NCBI GenBank assembly: GCA_963737365.1
Contig: CAVTSD010000001.1
Span: 930,001 to 994,000, forward strand
Length of the DNA: 64,000 nucleotides
Reading direction: 5' to 3'
Source: Roseiarcus sp963737365
GTDB lineage: Bacteria; Pseudomonadota; Alphaproteobacteria; Rhizobiales; Beijerinckiaceae
Shown: positions 18,038 to 26,812 of the stretch, piece by piece
Layout: each line of letters opens with the position of its first letter
How positions within the stretch are numbered: the stretch's first letter is position 1
Program-made: the position numbers and the translations under genes
Notes under the pieces: generated by a model
Databases searched by the model: none
What the model was told of the DNA's origin: nothing
Seen by the model: only the letters and a program-made list of their open reading frames with translations

Positions 18038-19618
18038 ATGACGCCTCGTGTTCTCATTTCCGATAAGCTTTCCCCCGCCGCCGTCGCCATTTTCAAGGAG
18101 CGCGGCGTCGAGGTCGACGTCAAACCCGGCATCGACAAGGAGGAGATCGCCAAGATCATCGGCGATTACGACGGCCTCGCCATTCGGTCCAACACCAAAG
18201 TCACAGCCAAGCTGCTCGAGCGCGCGACGAAGCTGAAAGTCGTCGGCCGCGCGGGCATCGGCGTCGACAACGTCGACATTCCAGCCGCCACCGCTCGCGG
18301 CGTCATCGTGATGAACACGCCTTTCGGCAATTCGATCACCACCGCCGAGCATGCGATCGCACTGATGTTCGCGCTCGCCCGGCAGATCCCGAGCGCGGAC
18401 GTCTCGACGCAAGCGGGTAAGTGGGAAAAGAACCGCTTCATGGGCGTCGAGCTGACCGGCAAGACGCTCGGCATCATCGGTTGCGGGAACATCGGCGCGA
18501 TCGTCGCCTCGCGCGCCCTGGGGCTGAAGATGCGAGTTGTCGCTTTTGATCCGTTCCTGAGCGCTGAGCGCGCCCAGGAGCTCGGCGTCGAAAAGCTCGA
18601 GCTCGACGATCTCCTGGCGCGCGCCGATTTTATCACGCTCCACACGCCGCTGACGGCGCAGACGCGCAACATCCTCTCAGCCGAAAATCTGGCGAAGACG
18701 AAGCCCGGCGTGCGCATCATCAATTGCGCCCGCGGCGGTCTTGTGGACGAGGCCGCCTTGCGCGCCGCGCTCGACAGCGGTCATGTTTCGGGCGCGGCTT
18801 TCGATGTCTTCATCGAGGAGCCGGCGACAGCCAACCCGCTGTTCGGTCACCCGAACTTTGTCGCCACTCCGCATCTTGGCGCCTCCACCAACGAAGCCCA
18901 GGAGAATGTGGCGCTCCAGGTCGCCGAGCAGATGTCGGACTATTTGACGCGGGGGGCGATTTCGAACGCGATCAACTTTCCATCCATCACGGCGGAGGAA
19001 GCGCCGAAGCTCAAGCCGTTCATCGCCCTGGCGGAAGGGCTTGGCTCCTTCGCCGGCCAGCTCACGCAAGCGCCGATCCAGAAAGTCACCCTCACTTACG
19101 AAGGCGCGGTCGCCGAGCTCAAAATCAAGGCGTTGACCTCGGCGGCGATCGCCGGGCTCCTGCGCCCCTCGTTAGCCGACATCAATGTCGTCTCAGCGCC
19201 CGCGGTCGCAGCGCAGCGCGGCATCGTCATCGAAGAGATGACCCGCGCTGCGGATGGAGATTATGAGAGCTTCATCACCCTCACCGTAGAGACGGCGCAG
19301 CAGACGCGGGCGATTGGCGGCACCGTCTTTCAGGACGGCAAACCGCGCATCCTTTCGATCAAGGGTATCAAGGTTGACGCCGAGTTCACGCCTTCGATGA
19401 TCTATGTCACCAACGAGGACAAGCCGGGCTTCATCGGCCGCTTCGCGAGCCTCCTCGGCGACGCTGGCGTCAACATCGCGACCTTCGCGCTGGGGCGCGA
19501 CGAAGAGGGCGGCTCGGCGATCGCGCTCGTGTCCATCGACGGGACGGCGCCTCCCGAAGTGGTCGCGAAAGTGAGCAAGATCGATGGCGTGCGTCAGGTT
19601 GCGGCGTTGCGTTTCTGA
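18038..19618 (+). CDS. serA: D-3-phosphoglycerate dehydrogenase
   Basis: 526 residues; NAD-dependent first step of serine biosynthesis. The Rossmann motif is GIIGCGNIGAIVASRALG (about 148), the catalytic Arg lies in NCARGGLVDE, and the catalytic Glu/His region is in the following substrate domain (ATPHLGAST). After about residue 320 come the allosteric-substrate-binding domain and a C-terminal ACT domain (about 452-526), the long type that binds serine for feedback inhibition. Confidence 0.96.
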   Translation: MTPRVLISDKLSPAAVAIFKERGVEVDVKPGIDKEEIAKIIGDYDGLAIRSNTKVTAKLLERATKLKVVGRAGIGVDNVDIPAATARGVIVMNTPFGNSITTAEHAIALMFALARQIPSADVSTQAGKWEKNRFMGVELTGKTLGIIGCGNIGAIVASRALGLKMRVVAFDPFLSAERAQELGVEKLELDDLLARADFITLHTPLTAQTRNILSAENLAKTKPGVRIINCARGGLVDEAALRAALDSGHVSGAAFDVFIEEPATANPLFGHPNFVATPHLGASTNEAQENVALQVAEQMSDYLTRGAISNAINFPSITAEEAPKLKPFIALAEGLGSFAGQLTQAPIQKVTLTYEGAVAELKIKALTSAAIAGLLRPSLADINVVSAPAVAAQRGIVIEEMTRAADGDYESFITLTVETAQQTRAIGGTVFQDGKPRILSIKGIKVDAEFTPSMIYVTNEDKPGFIGRFASLLGDAGVNIATFALGRDEEGGSAIALVSIDGTAPPEVVAKVSKIDGVRQVAALRF

Positions 19619-19701
19619 GTTGACTTCGGTCGCCTTGGTCCTTTTCCCTTCTCCCTCCGGAAGAGGACTGGGGCGGGCCGGCCGAATGAGGGAGGTGGCG
19701 C

Positions 19702-19923
19702 ATGAGCAATGATCTCGACAAGCGCACGCCGGCAAACGAACTGGCCGCGCCTAAAGTCGACCCTCGCCTCCTTGAGATCCTCGTGTGTCCGGTGACGCGG
19801 GCGGAACTCACCTACGATTCGGTTCGGCAGGAACTCATCTCCCGCGCCGCCCGGCTCGCCTATCCGATTCGGGACGGCGTCCCGATCATGCTGCCGGAAG
19901 AAGCGCGCAAGCTCGACGATTGA
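19702..19923 (+). CDS. Trm112 family protein
   Basis: 73 residues. The conserved core is LLEILVCPVTRAELTYD followed by AYPIRDGVPIMLPEEAR. Bacterial members resemble eukaryotic Trm112, a partner of methyltransferases; here the zinc cysteines are reduced to a single CP, so zinc binding is unlikely. ATG is preceded by GGGAGG. Convergent with obgE. Confidence 0.9.
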   Translation: MSNDLDKRTPANELAAPKVDPRLLEILVCPVTRAELTYDSVRQELISRAARLAYPIRDGVPIMLPEEARKLDD

Positions 19924-19958
19924 TATCGCCCTCCTTCACCTGCGCGAGAGGGGAGACG

Positions 19959-21038
19959 CTAAACCGACGGCGCCCATTGGACGGGCTTGGTGTTCGCGGC
20001 CGATTCGTCTGCTCGGCGCGACTCGATCGCCGTCATCGTCGCGCGCAACACTTCGGTCACGCCCGTCCGGGTCGCGGTCGAGAGCATGAGCGGCTTGGCG
20101 CGCTTTGCGTCAGGCCCAAGCGGCGGACCGAACTCGCGGATCACGCGCACGAGCCGCTCGGTCTGCTTCTTGAGCGTCGCCTCGTCGACCGCATCGACCT
20201 TAGACAGCGCGACAATCTCCGCTTTCTCCGTTAGCCCCTCGCCATAAGCCGCGAGTTCGCGGCGCACCGTGCGATAGTCGGCGCCGGCGTTCGCGCCCGT
20301 CGCGTCCACGAGATGGACGAGCGCGCCGCAGCGCTCGACATGGCCGAGGAAACGGTCGCCGAGCCCGTGGCCCTCATGCGCGCCCTCGATCAGCCCGGGA
20401 ATATCGGCGAGCACAAAGTCGCGCCCATCGATCCGGACGACTCCCAGGCCCGGATGGAGGGTGGTGAACGGATAATCGGCGATCTTGGGCTTGGCGGCGG
20501 AGACGGCGGCGAGGAAGGTCGATTTGCCGGCGTTCGGCAGACCGATGACGCCTGCGTCGGCGATCAGCTTGAGCCTCAAGATGATCGTGCGCTCGATGCC
20601 TGGCAGGCCGGGATTGGCGCGTCGCGGCGAGCGGTTTGTCGAGGTGGTGAAATGGAGGTTACCAAAGCCGCCATTGCCGCCCTCGGCGACCACGACGCGC
20701 TCGCCAGGCTCGGTCATGTCGGCGAGCATGGCGCCGCTCTCCTCGTCGAAGACCTGCGTCCCGACCGGGACCTTCAGAACCGCGTCGGCGCCGCGGCCGC
20801 CGGCGCGATTGCGGCCCATGCCATGCATTCCGGTCTTGGCCTTGAAGTGCTGCTGGTAGCGAAAGTCGATGAGCGTGTTCAGACCGTCCGCGCATTCGAC
20901 CACGACGTCGCCGCCGCGTCCCCCGTCGCCGCCGTCGGGACCGCCGAACTCGATGAATTTCTCGCGCCGGAACGAGACCGCGCCCGCTCCGCCGTCGCCG
21001 GAGCGAATGTACACGCGCGCTTGATCAAGAAACTTCAT
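19959..21038 (-). CDS. obgE: Obg-family GTPase ObgE/CgtA
   Basis: 359-residue essential GTPase for 50S subunit maturation and stress control. The glycine-rich Obg fold covers residues 1-158 (FGGPDGGDGGRGGD); the G domain has G1 GLPNAGKST (166-174) and G3 DIPGLIEGAHEG (about 213); the C-terminal extension is short. It is last in the rplU-rpmA-GNAT-obgE series, a classic order. The proB-proA-nadD genes that often follow obgE in Rhizobiales are absent, with Trm112 and serA there instead. Confidence 0.97.
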   Translation of the reverse strand: MKFLDQARVYIRSGDGGAGAVSFRREKFIEFGGPDGGDGGRGGDVVVECADGLNTLIDFRYQQHFKAKTGMHGMGRNRAGGRGADAVLKVPVGTQVFDEESGAMLADMTEPGERVVVAEGGNGGFGNLHFTTSTNRSPRRANPGLPGIERTIILRLKLIADAGVIGLPNAGKSTFLAAVSAAKPKIADYPFTTLHPGLGVVRIDGRDFVLADIPGLIEGAHEGHGLGDRFLGHVERCGALVHLVDATGANAGADYRTVRRELAAYGEGLTEKAEIVALSKVDAVDEATLKKQTERLVRVIREFGPPLGPDAKRAKPLMLSTATRTGVTEVLRATMTAIESRRADESAANTKPVQWAPSV

Positions 21039-21051
21039 TGCAAGCGGTCTA

Positions 21052-21669
21052 TCATGGGGCGCGCGCGAGTTGGATCGGCGCCGCTGCTTCGAGCGACGGC
21101 GCCGCGGCGCCTGCCCAATCCCCGCGCGCGAGGCGGAAGCTGTGGCATTCGACCAACCCCCCGCGCGCCGGGGCGCCTTGGAGGCCCGTGCCTATGCGGA
21201 CGAACCCGCACTTTCCAAGGACCGTCTGCGAGGCCACGTTCTCCACCCTGACGCTGGCCAGGATCTCGACCGTCCGGGTGAGCGCGAAGGCTGCGTCGAT
21301 CACGGCTTCAGCCGCCTCGGTCGCGAGGCCCTTGCCCCACATTTCCGGCGCCAGCACAAAGCCAAGCGCAAGCCGCTCTGTGCCGCGCGATTCGAGGCTG
21401 ATCGCTCCGATGGCGTCGCCCTTGCCTCGAACTGGCGTCAGGACCAACGTCAAGTCGCGGCCGGCCGAGTTCGCTTCGCGCGCGGCGTAGATGAATCGCT
21501 CAGCCGAACCCTCAGGATAGGGATGAGGGATGCGCGCGGTGTAGCGGGCGACCTCCCATCGGCTGCAGAATTTATGGATCGTCGCGGCGTCGCAGATTCT
21601 GGGCCAGCGCAGCCAGAGCCGCGGCGTTTCGAGCCGAAACACGTCGTCTCTCGCCAGATCGGGAAACAT
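21052..21669 (-). CDS. GNAT N-acetyltransferase (RimJ/RimL-like)
   Basis: 205 residues. The ATG at 21669 gives MFPDLARDDVFRLETPRLWL, the normal start for this family; the frame is open back to 21792. The acetyl-CoA pyrophosphate loop is in LAPEMWGKGLATEAAEA (about 112) and the asparagine of RVENVASQTVL is the typical RimJ-like residue. Encoded between rpmA and obgE, as in many alphaproteobacteria; ribosomal or small-molecule substrates are both possible. Confidence 0.9.
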   Translation of the reverse strand: MFPDLARDDVFRLETPRLWLRWPRICDAATIHKFCSRWEVARYTARIPHPYPEGSAERFIYAAREANSAGRDLTLVLTPVRGKGDAIGAISLESRGTERLALGFVLAPEMWGKGLATEAAEAVIDAAFALTRTVEILASVRVENVASQTVLGKCGFVRIGTGLQGAPARGGLVECHSFRLARGDWAGAAAPSLEAAAPIQLARAP

Positions 21670-21685
21670 GAAATCACCGGTCAGC

Positions 21686-21755
21686 GCCCCCTTGACGGGG
21701 GCAAAGATGACGAAGGGGACGCGGCGACCGCATCCCCTTCGTAAGCTTCGCTTAC
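21686..21755 (-). promoter_or_regulatory. Three consecutive hairpins in the rpmA-GNAT spacer
   Basis: Stems: GCCCCC/GGGGGC (21686-21702, 5-nt loop), GAAGGGGA/TCCCCTTC (21712-21719 with 21733-21740) and GTAAGC/GCTTAC (21741-21755, 3-nt loop). None is followed by a T-run on the transcribed strand. They could trim, stabilise or attenuate the ribosomal-protein transcript before GNAT-obgE (inference). Confidence 0.5.
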
Positions 21756-21867
21756 CGGACGATTGAGCAGGCTCCTTGGCCTTTTGTCTCATCTCGAAAT
21801 ATTGGGTCTTTCGAGAACGTCCGCGGGGGCTTGTCGCCGAAGCGGGGTTCTCGTCTTGCTCCCCGCT

Positions 21868-22134
21868 TTATTCTGAAATGCTAATTGCGCGTACCGATAC
21901 ATATTGGCGTCCGTCGCCTTTTCGCTCAAAAGCGACTTCGCCGGCGGCGGTGGCGAACAAAGTATGGTCTGTGCCAAGACCGACATTTCGACCGGCGTGA
22001 AATTTCGTTCCTCGTTGGCGTACAAGAATCATGCCGCCAATAACCTGCTCGCCGCCGAACTTCTTCACGCCCAAACGCCGGCCAGCTGAATCGCGGCCGT
22101 TGCGCGACGAACCGCCTGCCTTTTTATGAGCCAT
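21868..22134 (-). CDS. rpmA: 50S ribosomal protein L27
   Basis: 88 residues; binds near the peptidyl-transferase centre. Starts MAHKKAGGSSRNGRDS and contains RRLGVKKFGGEQVIGGMILVRQRG-type sequence diagnostic of bL27. No N-terminal cleavage peptide of the Firmicutes type. Second gene of the rplU operon. Confidence 0.98.
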   Translation of the reverse strand: MAHKKAGGSSRNGRDSAGRRLGVKKFGGEQVIGGMILVRQRGTKFHAGRNVGLGTDHTLFATAAGEVAFERKGDGRQYVSVRAISISE

Positions 22135-22218
22135 AATCTTCGCTCCGAAATTTGCTACGGCCGCGCTAGGCCAACCAGTCTTTACCGCCCTATAGCGCCT
22201 TGCAACGCGCCAGTGAAA

Positions 22219-22572
22219 CTATTCGCTCGCCGAAGCCGCCGCTCTCGCTGGTGCGTCGCCGCCGGTCAGAATGTCGGTCACCCGCACGATCGTGAGATCC
22301 TGCTTATGGCCGCGCTTGCGCTTCGAGTTCTTTCGCCGACGCTTCTTGAAGGCGTAAACTTTCGGCCCGCGCGTCTGCTCGACGATCTCGCCGACCACGG
22401 TCGCGCCAGCGACCCGCGGCAAGCCGACTTGATTGGTCTCGCCGTCGAACAGCGCCAGCACTTCGTCGAACACAATTCTAGCGCCGGTTTCGCCCGGCAG
22501 CGTCATGACCGTGATCGTATCCTCGGCGGCGACCTTGTATTGCTTGCCGCCGGTCTTGATGACTGCGAACAT
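22219..22572 (-). CDS. rplU: 50S ribosomal protein L21
   Basis: 117 residues from MFAVIKTGGKQYKV, the invariant bL21 start; the frame is open upstream to 22608 but those residues are not family-like. The basic RRRKNSKRKRGHKQ patch binds 23S rRNA. The Ala-rich C-terminus is an alphaproteobacterial extension. Transcribed with rpmA from the promoter at 22744-22772. Confidence 0.97.
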   Translation of the reverse strand: MFAVIKTGGKQYKVAAEDTITVMTLPGETGARIVFDEVLALFDGETNQVGLPRVAGATVVGEIVEQTRGPKVYAFKKRRRKNSKRKRGHKQDLTIVRVTDILTGGDAPARAAASASE

Positions 22573-22740
22573 CGTTCTTTCCCGTGTTCCGCCCGGCTCG
22601 TTGCGCATGCGGAGATGCGCGGCCGGCTTTTTGGCAGTTGACCGAAAATGCGGCTCTCGCGAGCCGCGGCTTGATGCTCCGGTTTCGAGCTCAGGGGCTC
22701 AAAACCAAAAGCGCGGCTTTGCGGCCGCGCTGGAGCAAGT
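22573..22740 (-). promoter_or_regulatory. rplU 5' leader with terminator-like hairpin
   Basis: From the predicted promoter the transcript has a leader of about 165 nt. Near its 5' end, read on the minus strand, AGCGCGGC-CGCAAA-GCCGCGCT (22731 to 22710) is followed by TTTTGGTTTT, the form of an intrinsic terminator. A second stem GCGGCTC/GAGCCGC lies at 22650-22667. No minus-strand gene is upstream, so the hairpin belongs to the rplU leader; premature termination or L21 autoregulation are inferences. Confidence 0.5.
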
Positions 22741-22743
22741 CAG

Positions 22744-22772
22744 CCTATATGCGGAGCTTAAATCAGAGTCAA
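22744..22772 (-). promoter_or_regulatory. Predicted sigma-70 promoter of rplU-rpmA
   Basis: Minus strand: -35 TTGACT (22772-22767), 17-bp spacer, -10 TATAGG (22749-22744). Spacing is ideal and both hexamers are close to consensus. It sits about 170 bp upstream of the rplU ATG. Confidence 0.65.
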
Positions 22773-22858
22773 TCGACTTTGCGGCCGCCTTGCTCGCAAC
22801 GCTCGCCGGGGGCAGTTACGTCGAACACGGAATTGGCGCGGAATTGGTGGGAGAGGGT

Positions 22859-23311
22859 ATGTTCGTCGACTGGCTGCTCGCAAGCTTCCATCACCTGGCG
22901 GTCTTTTCGCTCGCGGCGATCCTTTCGGCCGAGATCTTCCTGACCGCAGGGCCGATCGACGACCGCATGGTGTTGCGGGTCGCCCGCATCGACGCCTGGT
23001 TCGGCATTCTGGCGGCCCTTGTAGTCGCCGCGGGCGTCTTGCGGGTGTTCTTCGGCGCCAAGGGCTACGAATATTATTGGGGCAACATCTTCTTTTGGGC
23101 CAAGATGGCGCTGTTTGTCGGCGTCGCGCTCCTCTCCGTCGCTCCGACCATGCTCTATATCGGCTGGCGGCGGCGCGTGCGCGCCGATCCCTCGTTCCGC
23201 CCGCCGGCGGACGAGATCGCGCAACTGCGCCAGGCGCTTTATGTCGAAGCCGGGTTGTTCGCCCTCATACCGCTTTGCGCGGCGGCGATGGCGCGCGGCT
23301 ACGGGATGTGA
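22859..23311 (+). CDS. DUF2214 family membrane protein
   Basis: 150 residues with four hydrophobic segments (about 6-26, 48-68, 80-100, 125-147) and charged loops, as in the DUF2214 family of small inner-membrane proteins. ATG at 22859 follows GGAGAGGGT. Divergent from rplU; convergent with the DUF1330 gene 18 bp away, where a 14-bp palindrome GAGGGCGCGCCCTC (23310-23323) covers its stop. Function unknown. Confidence 0.85.
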   Translation: MFVDWLLASFHHLAVFSLAAILSAEIFLTAGPIDDRMVLRVARIDAWFGILAALVVAAGVLRVFFGAKGYEYYWGNIFFWAKMALFVGVALLSVAPTMLYIGWRRRVRADPSFRPPADEIAQLRQALYVEAGLFALIPLCAAAMARGYGM

Positions 23312-23328
23312 GGGCGCGCCCTCCGCGC

Positions 23329-23619
23329 CTAGACCCCTTCGACAATGCGCATATCCCGCTCGACTCCTCCAGCGAGCGCGTCGAGCGCTTCCTTATAGGC
23401 CGGGCTGTCATGAGCCGCCCGCGCCGCCTCCACGCTGTCAAACTCGATCAGCACGGTGCGCTGCTGAAGGCCGGCCTCATAGACCTGCGCGGGAATTCCG
23501 CGCGCAAGGAAACGGCCGCCCGCGGCGGTTAGCGCCGGCCCCGCAAGCTTGGCGTAGGCGGCAAGCGCATCCGGGTTGCTGACAGAACGATAGGTGGAAA
23601 TCCAATACGCTTTAGCCAT
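23329..23619 (-). CDS. DUF1330 family protein
   Basis: 96 residues with the whole dimeric ferredoxin-like DUF1330 domain: AKAYWISTYRSV start, YAKLAGPALTAAGGRFLARG middle and the characteristic VLIEFDSVEAARAAHDSPAY. Family members are small cytoplasmic proteins of unknown activity. Lies 37 bp downstream of malate synthase on the same strand, so in its 3' direction and possibly co-transcribed. Confidence 0.92.
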   Translation of the reverse strand: MAKAYWISTYRSVSNPDALAAYAKLAGPALTAAGGRFLARGIPAQVYEAGLQQRTVLIEFDSVEAARAAHDSPAYKEALDALAGGVERDMRIVEGV

Positions 23620-23656
23620 CGCGTTTCTCTCCCTCGTTTGCTTTTGGCAGGCCAGT

Positions 23657-25255
23657 TTAGTCGATCAGCTTATAGGCCGGCAGGGTCAGGAACTCGTCGA
23701 ACGTCGGGCTCAGCGACATGTCCGAGAACAATTGCGTCGCCTCCTCGAAGCGCCCGCCGTCGAACGCCTTCGCGCTAACCTCGCCCTTGACCCGCTCCAT
23801 CTCGCCCTTGAGCGCCTCTCGGAACATCGCCGGCGTCACTTCCCGGCCGTCGTCGAGCTTCGCCTTGAGGTGGATCCACTGCCAGACCTGGGCGCGCGAG
23901 ATCTCGGCCGTCGCCGCGTCCTCCATGAGATTGTAGATCGGCACGGCGCCGCGGCCCCTGAGCCACGCCTCGATATATTGCACCCCGACCCGGATATTCT
24001 CGCGCAGGCCCTCCTCCGTGTGCTTGCCCTTGTGCACTTCGAGGAGGTCCTTTTGCGTCACATGGACGTCGTCGCGCTTCTTCGAGAGCTGGTTCTTGTC
24101 CGGCATCATCCGGTCGAACACTTCCATCGCGATCGGCACGAGATCGGGGTGGGCGACCCAGGTGCCGTCGTGACCATTGCCGGCCTCGCGCTCCTTGTCG
24201 GCGCGGACCTTCGCGAAGGCGGCCTCGTTTGCAGCCTTGTCGCCCTTGACCGGGATCTGCGCCGCCATGCCGCCCATGGCGAAGGCCCCGCGGCGGTGGC
24301 ACGTCTTGATGAGCAGGAGCGAATAGGCGTTCAGGAACGCCTTGCCCATCGTCATTTCCGACCGGTCGGGGGTGAGGAAGGCCGGGTTCTTGCTGAGGCG
24401 CTTGATGAACGAGAAGATGTAGTCCCAGCGGCCGCAGTTCAGGCCCACGATATGGTCGCGGAGCTCGTAAAGGATCTCGTCCATCTCGAACGCGGCCGGC
24501 AGCGTCTCGATCAGGATGGTCGCCTTGAATGTCCCATGCGGCACGCCGAGCTCGCGCTCCGCGTCGGAGAAGACGTCGTTCCAGAGTCTCGCCTCGAGAT
24601 GGCTCTCAAGCTTGGGCAGGTAGAAAGCCGGCGTTGCGTTCCGCGCCATCTGGGCTTTGGCGCAGTGGAAAACGTAGAGGCCGAAGTCGAACAGCGAGCC
24701 TGACATCGCTTCGCCGTCGACGACGACGTGGCGCTCGGGCAGATGCCATCCGCGCGGGCGCACCATCAGAGCGGCCGTCTCGCTCTTGAGGGCGTAGGCC
24801 TTGCCGCTTGTCGAGTCGGCGAAGTCGATCGTTCCGGCCCAGCGATCCTTGAGGTTCGCCTGGCCCTCGACCATGTTGGCGAACACGGGCGAGGTCGCGT
24901 CCTCGAAATCGGCCATGAAGACCTTGGCGCCGGAATTCAGCGCATTCACGATCATCTTGCGGTCGACCGGACCGGTGATCTCGACCCGGCGATCGAGGAG
25001 ATCGGCCGGGATCTTGGCGACCGTCCAGTCGCCGTCGCGCACCGATTTCGTCTCGGGGAGAAAGTCCGGCAGCTTCCCGGCGTCGAATTGCTTCTGGCGC
25101 TCCTGCCGGCGCCCCAGCAGTTCGAGGCGCCGTTTGTTGAAGCGCCGATGGAGCCCGGCGATGAACGCCAGCGCTTCGGCGCTCAGAATTTCGTCCTGCC
25201 GCCCGCTGGATTTGGCGTTGATCTCGACGCCGGCTACAGCCGAGTGCGCTGTCAT
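23657..25255 (-). CDS. aceB: Malate synthase A
   Basis: 532 residues from the ATG at 25255. Condenses glyoxylate and acetyl-CoA to malate in the glyoxylate cycle. The family signature is readable: FMADFEDATSPVFANMVEGQ, VRPRGWHLPERHV, LETLPAAFEMDEILYELRDH, CGRWDYIFSF, and the C-terminal NLMEDAATAEISRAQVWQWI. This is the short A type, not the about 720-residue G type. No isocitrate lyase gene is in the window. The DUF1127 gene lies 79 bp upstream on the same strand. Confidence 0.95.
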   Translation of the reverse strand: MTAHSAVAGVEINAKSSGRQDEILSAEALAFIAGLHRRFNKRRLELLGRRQERQKQFDAGKLPDFLPETKSVRDGDWTVAKIPADLLDRRVEITGPVDRKMIVNALNSGAKVFMADFEDATSPVFANMVEGQANLKDRWAGTIDFADSTSGKAYALKSETAALMVRPRGWHLPERHVVVDGEAMSGSLFDFGLYVFHCAKAQMARNATPAFYLPKLESHLEARLWNDVFSDAERELGVPHGTFKATILIETLPAAFEMDEILYELRDHIVGLNCGRWDYIFSFIKRLSKNPAFLTPDRSEMTMGKAFLNAYSLLLIKTCHRRGAFAMGGMAAQIPVKGDKAANEAAFAKVRADKEREAGNGHDGTWVAHPDLVPIAMEVFDRMMPDKNQLSKKRDDVHVTQKDLLEVHKGKHTEEGLRENIRVGVQYIEAWLRGRGAVPIYNLMEDAATAEISRAQVWQWIHLKAKLDDGREVTPAMFREALKGEMERVKGEVSAKAFDGGRFEEATQLFSDMSLSPTFDEFLTLPAYKLID

Positions 25256-25334
25256 GAAGGGCTCCGCAAAGGCGTTGGAAGGTCCGAGACCCACGTCCTA
25301 GACCTTTTCGCCGCCTTTGTGGAGAGGCGTACCT

Positions 25335-25598
25335 TTAGGCTGCGAGATCGGCGCGTCTGCGAACCGGCCGTTCCCGCCATGCCCGTCGCTTGATGAGCAG
25401 GCTTGACGGGTCTGCGTCCAGAGGCAGGGCGGTCGCGTCATTGACGTCGGACCGAGTGATGCCGAGGTCGCGCAACTGGTAATCCGACATCCGTGCCAAT
25501 TCCGACATCGTGCGCCGCGCGGCGGCCACCCGTGCTGGCCAGGTGAGGACGCGCCACAAAGCCTTGGTCGCGCCCGACTCAAAAAATCTATCAATCAT
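25335..25598 (-). CDS. DUF1127 domain small protein
   Basis: 87 residues from ATG 25598. The C-terminal half carries the DUF1127 motif ELARMSDYQLRDLGITRSDV. Short DUF1127 proteins in Rhizobiales have been linked to RNA maturation and phosphate/carbon homeostasis; the longer form here has an N-terminal WRVLTWPARVAAARR helix. Divergent from the LysR gene, which may regulate it (inference). Confidence 0.88.
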   Translation of the reverse strand: MIDRFFESGATKALWRVLTWPARVAAARRTMSELARMSDYQLRDLGITRSDVNDATALPLDADPSSLLIKRRAWRERPVRRRADLAA

Positions 25599-25766
25599 GT
25601 TCGCCTCCAATGCGAAGACAATTCCCCGTTCGGCGCGAAGCCCGCGCCGGTGGAACTCGTTCAATCTCGGGATGGTTATCTCGGGATGCTTATTTATATG
25701 GTGAGAGCCATTGATCGGTCCAACGAATGTTTGTAGAGTAATTCATAAGAATTTCGGATCATTCCC

Positions 25767-26636
25767 ATGCTCGACACCGACCAGCTTCGTTCGTTTCTTG
25801 CCATCGTCGATTCCGGCTCGTTCACCAAGGCGGCCGATCGGGTGCACAAAACCCAGTCGGCCGTGTCGATGCACATTCGCCGGCTCGAGGAGCAGCTGGG
25901 CTGTGCCCTGTTCGTCAAGCAGGGGCGCGGCGCGCGGCTGACGGACGAGGGCGAGCGGCTGATCGAATTTGCGCGTCGTATCGTCCAGGTCGAAGCGGGC
26001 GCATTCGCCGCCCTGTCGCGGAAGGGCTTGAGAGGCGCGGCCCGGCTCGGCATTCCAGACGACTACGCTGAATCGTTCCTTGCCGACATTCTGGCGCGCT
26101 TCAATCGCCGTCATCCGCTGGTCGAGGTCTCGGTCGTCTGCGAGGCGTCGACCGAGCTTGCGCCTCAGGTCGCCGCGGGCGCGCTCGATCTCGCTTTGAT
26201 CACCGACTACGAGGGCCTGAAAGGTCTTGAGCTTCTGCGCGAGGAACCCTTGGTCTGGGTCGCCGCCGAACAATTCCAGGTGGAGGCGGGAACGCCGATC
26301 CCACTGGCGCTCGGCAGCACGACTTGTTGCTGGCGGCGCGCGACCGAGGAAGCGCTGACCACAGTGGAAGCCGGAGTCACGCGGGCGCGGGTCTATTCCA
26401 AGAACTTCAGCGCGATCGGCACGGTCCTTCGCGCGGGGCTCGCGGCCACGATCCTGCCGGCCTCCCTAGTCGGGCCCGGCCTCAAGCGCCTTGGGCGCGC
26501 CGAAGGGTTGCCGGACCTGCCCTTGAACCGCATGGGCCTCATCCATGCGCCGGGACGTCAGAGCGAAGAAGCCAAGGCGCTGGCCGACGCTATCCGCGAG
26601 ACCATCGTCGCCGACGGGCGCCAGGCCGCGGCTTGA
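25767..26636 (+). CDS. LysR-family transcriptional regulator
   Basis: 289 residues. N-terminal winged helix: LRSFLAIVDSGSFTKAADRVHKTQSAVSMHIRRLE (about 6-40); the effector domain runs about 90-289. Nearest relatives are probably the DNA-binding regulators that control transporters or amine metabolism; the effector is unknown. Possible targets are the divergent DUF1127-aceB unit or the EamA transporter 176 bp downstream. Confidence 0.93.
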   Translation: MLDTDQLRSFLAIVDSGSFTKAADRVHKTQSAVSMHIRRLEEQLGCALFVKQGRGARLTDEGERLIEFARRIVQVEAGAFAALSRKGLRGAARLGIPDDYAESFLADILARFNRRHPLVEVSVVCEASTELAPQVAAGALDLALITDYEGLKGLELLREEPLVWVAAEQFQVEAGTPIPLALGSTTCCWRRATEEALTTVEAGVTRARVYSKNFSAIGTVLRAGLAATILPASLVGPGLKRLGRAEGLPDLPLNRMGLIHAPGRQSEEAKALADAIRETIVADGRQAAA

Positions 26637-26812
26637 CCGCCGCCTGAGATCACGCGCGAGGGGCACCCTCGTTCCCGACCGGATCGGTCGGATTGCCTTC
26701 ATGGCTCGCTCGGCCTATTCCGACGCCGCTCATCCCACTTTGAAGGTCGCGTCCGCTCACCGCCGAGCGCATCGCGGACCCTTCTCGAAGCCAAAACTGC
26801 CGAAGAGATTCC

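Noticed and set aside
23594..24703. 369-codon open frame antisense to malate synthase
   Set aside because: Lies wholly opposite conserved aceB and DUF1330 sequence; no independent support.
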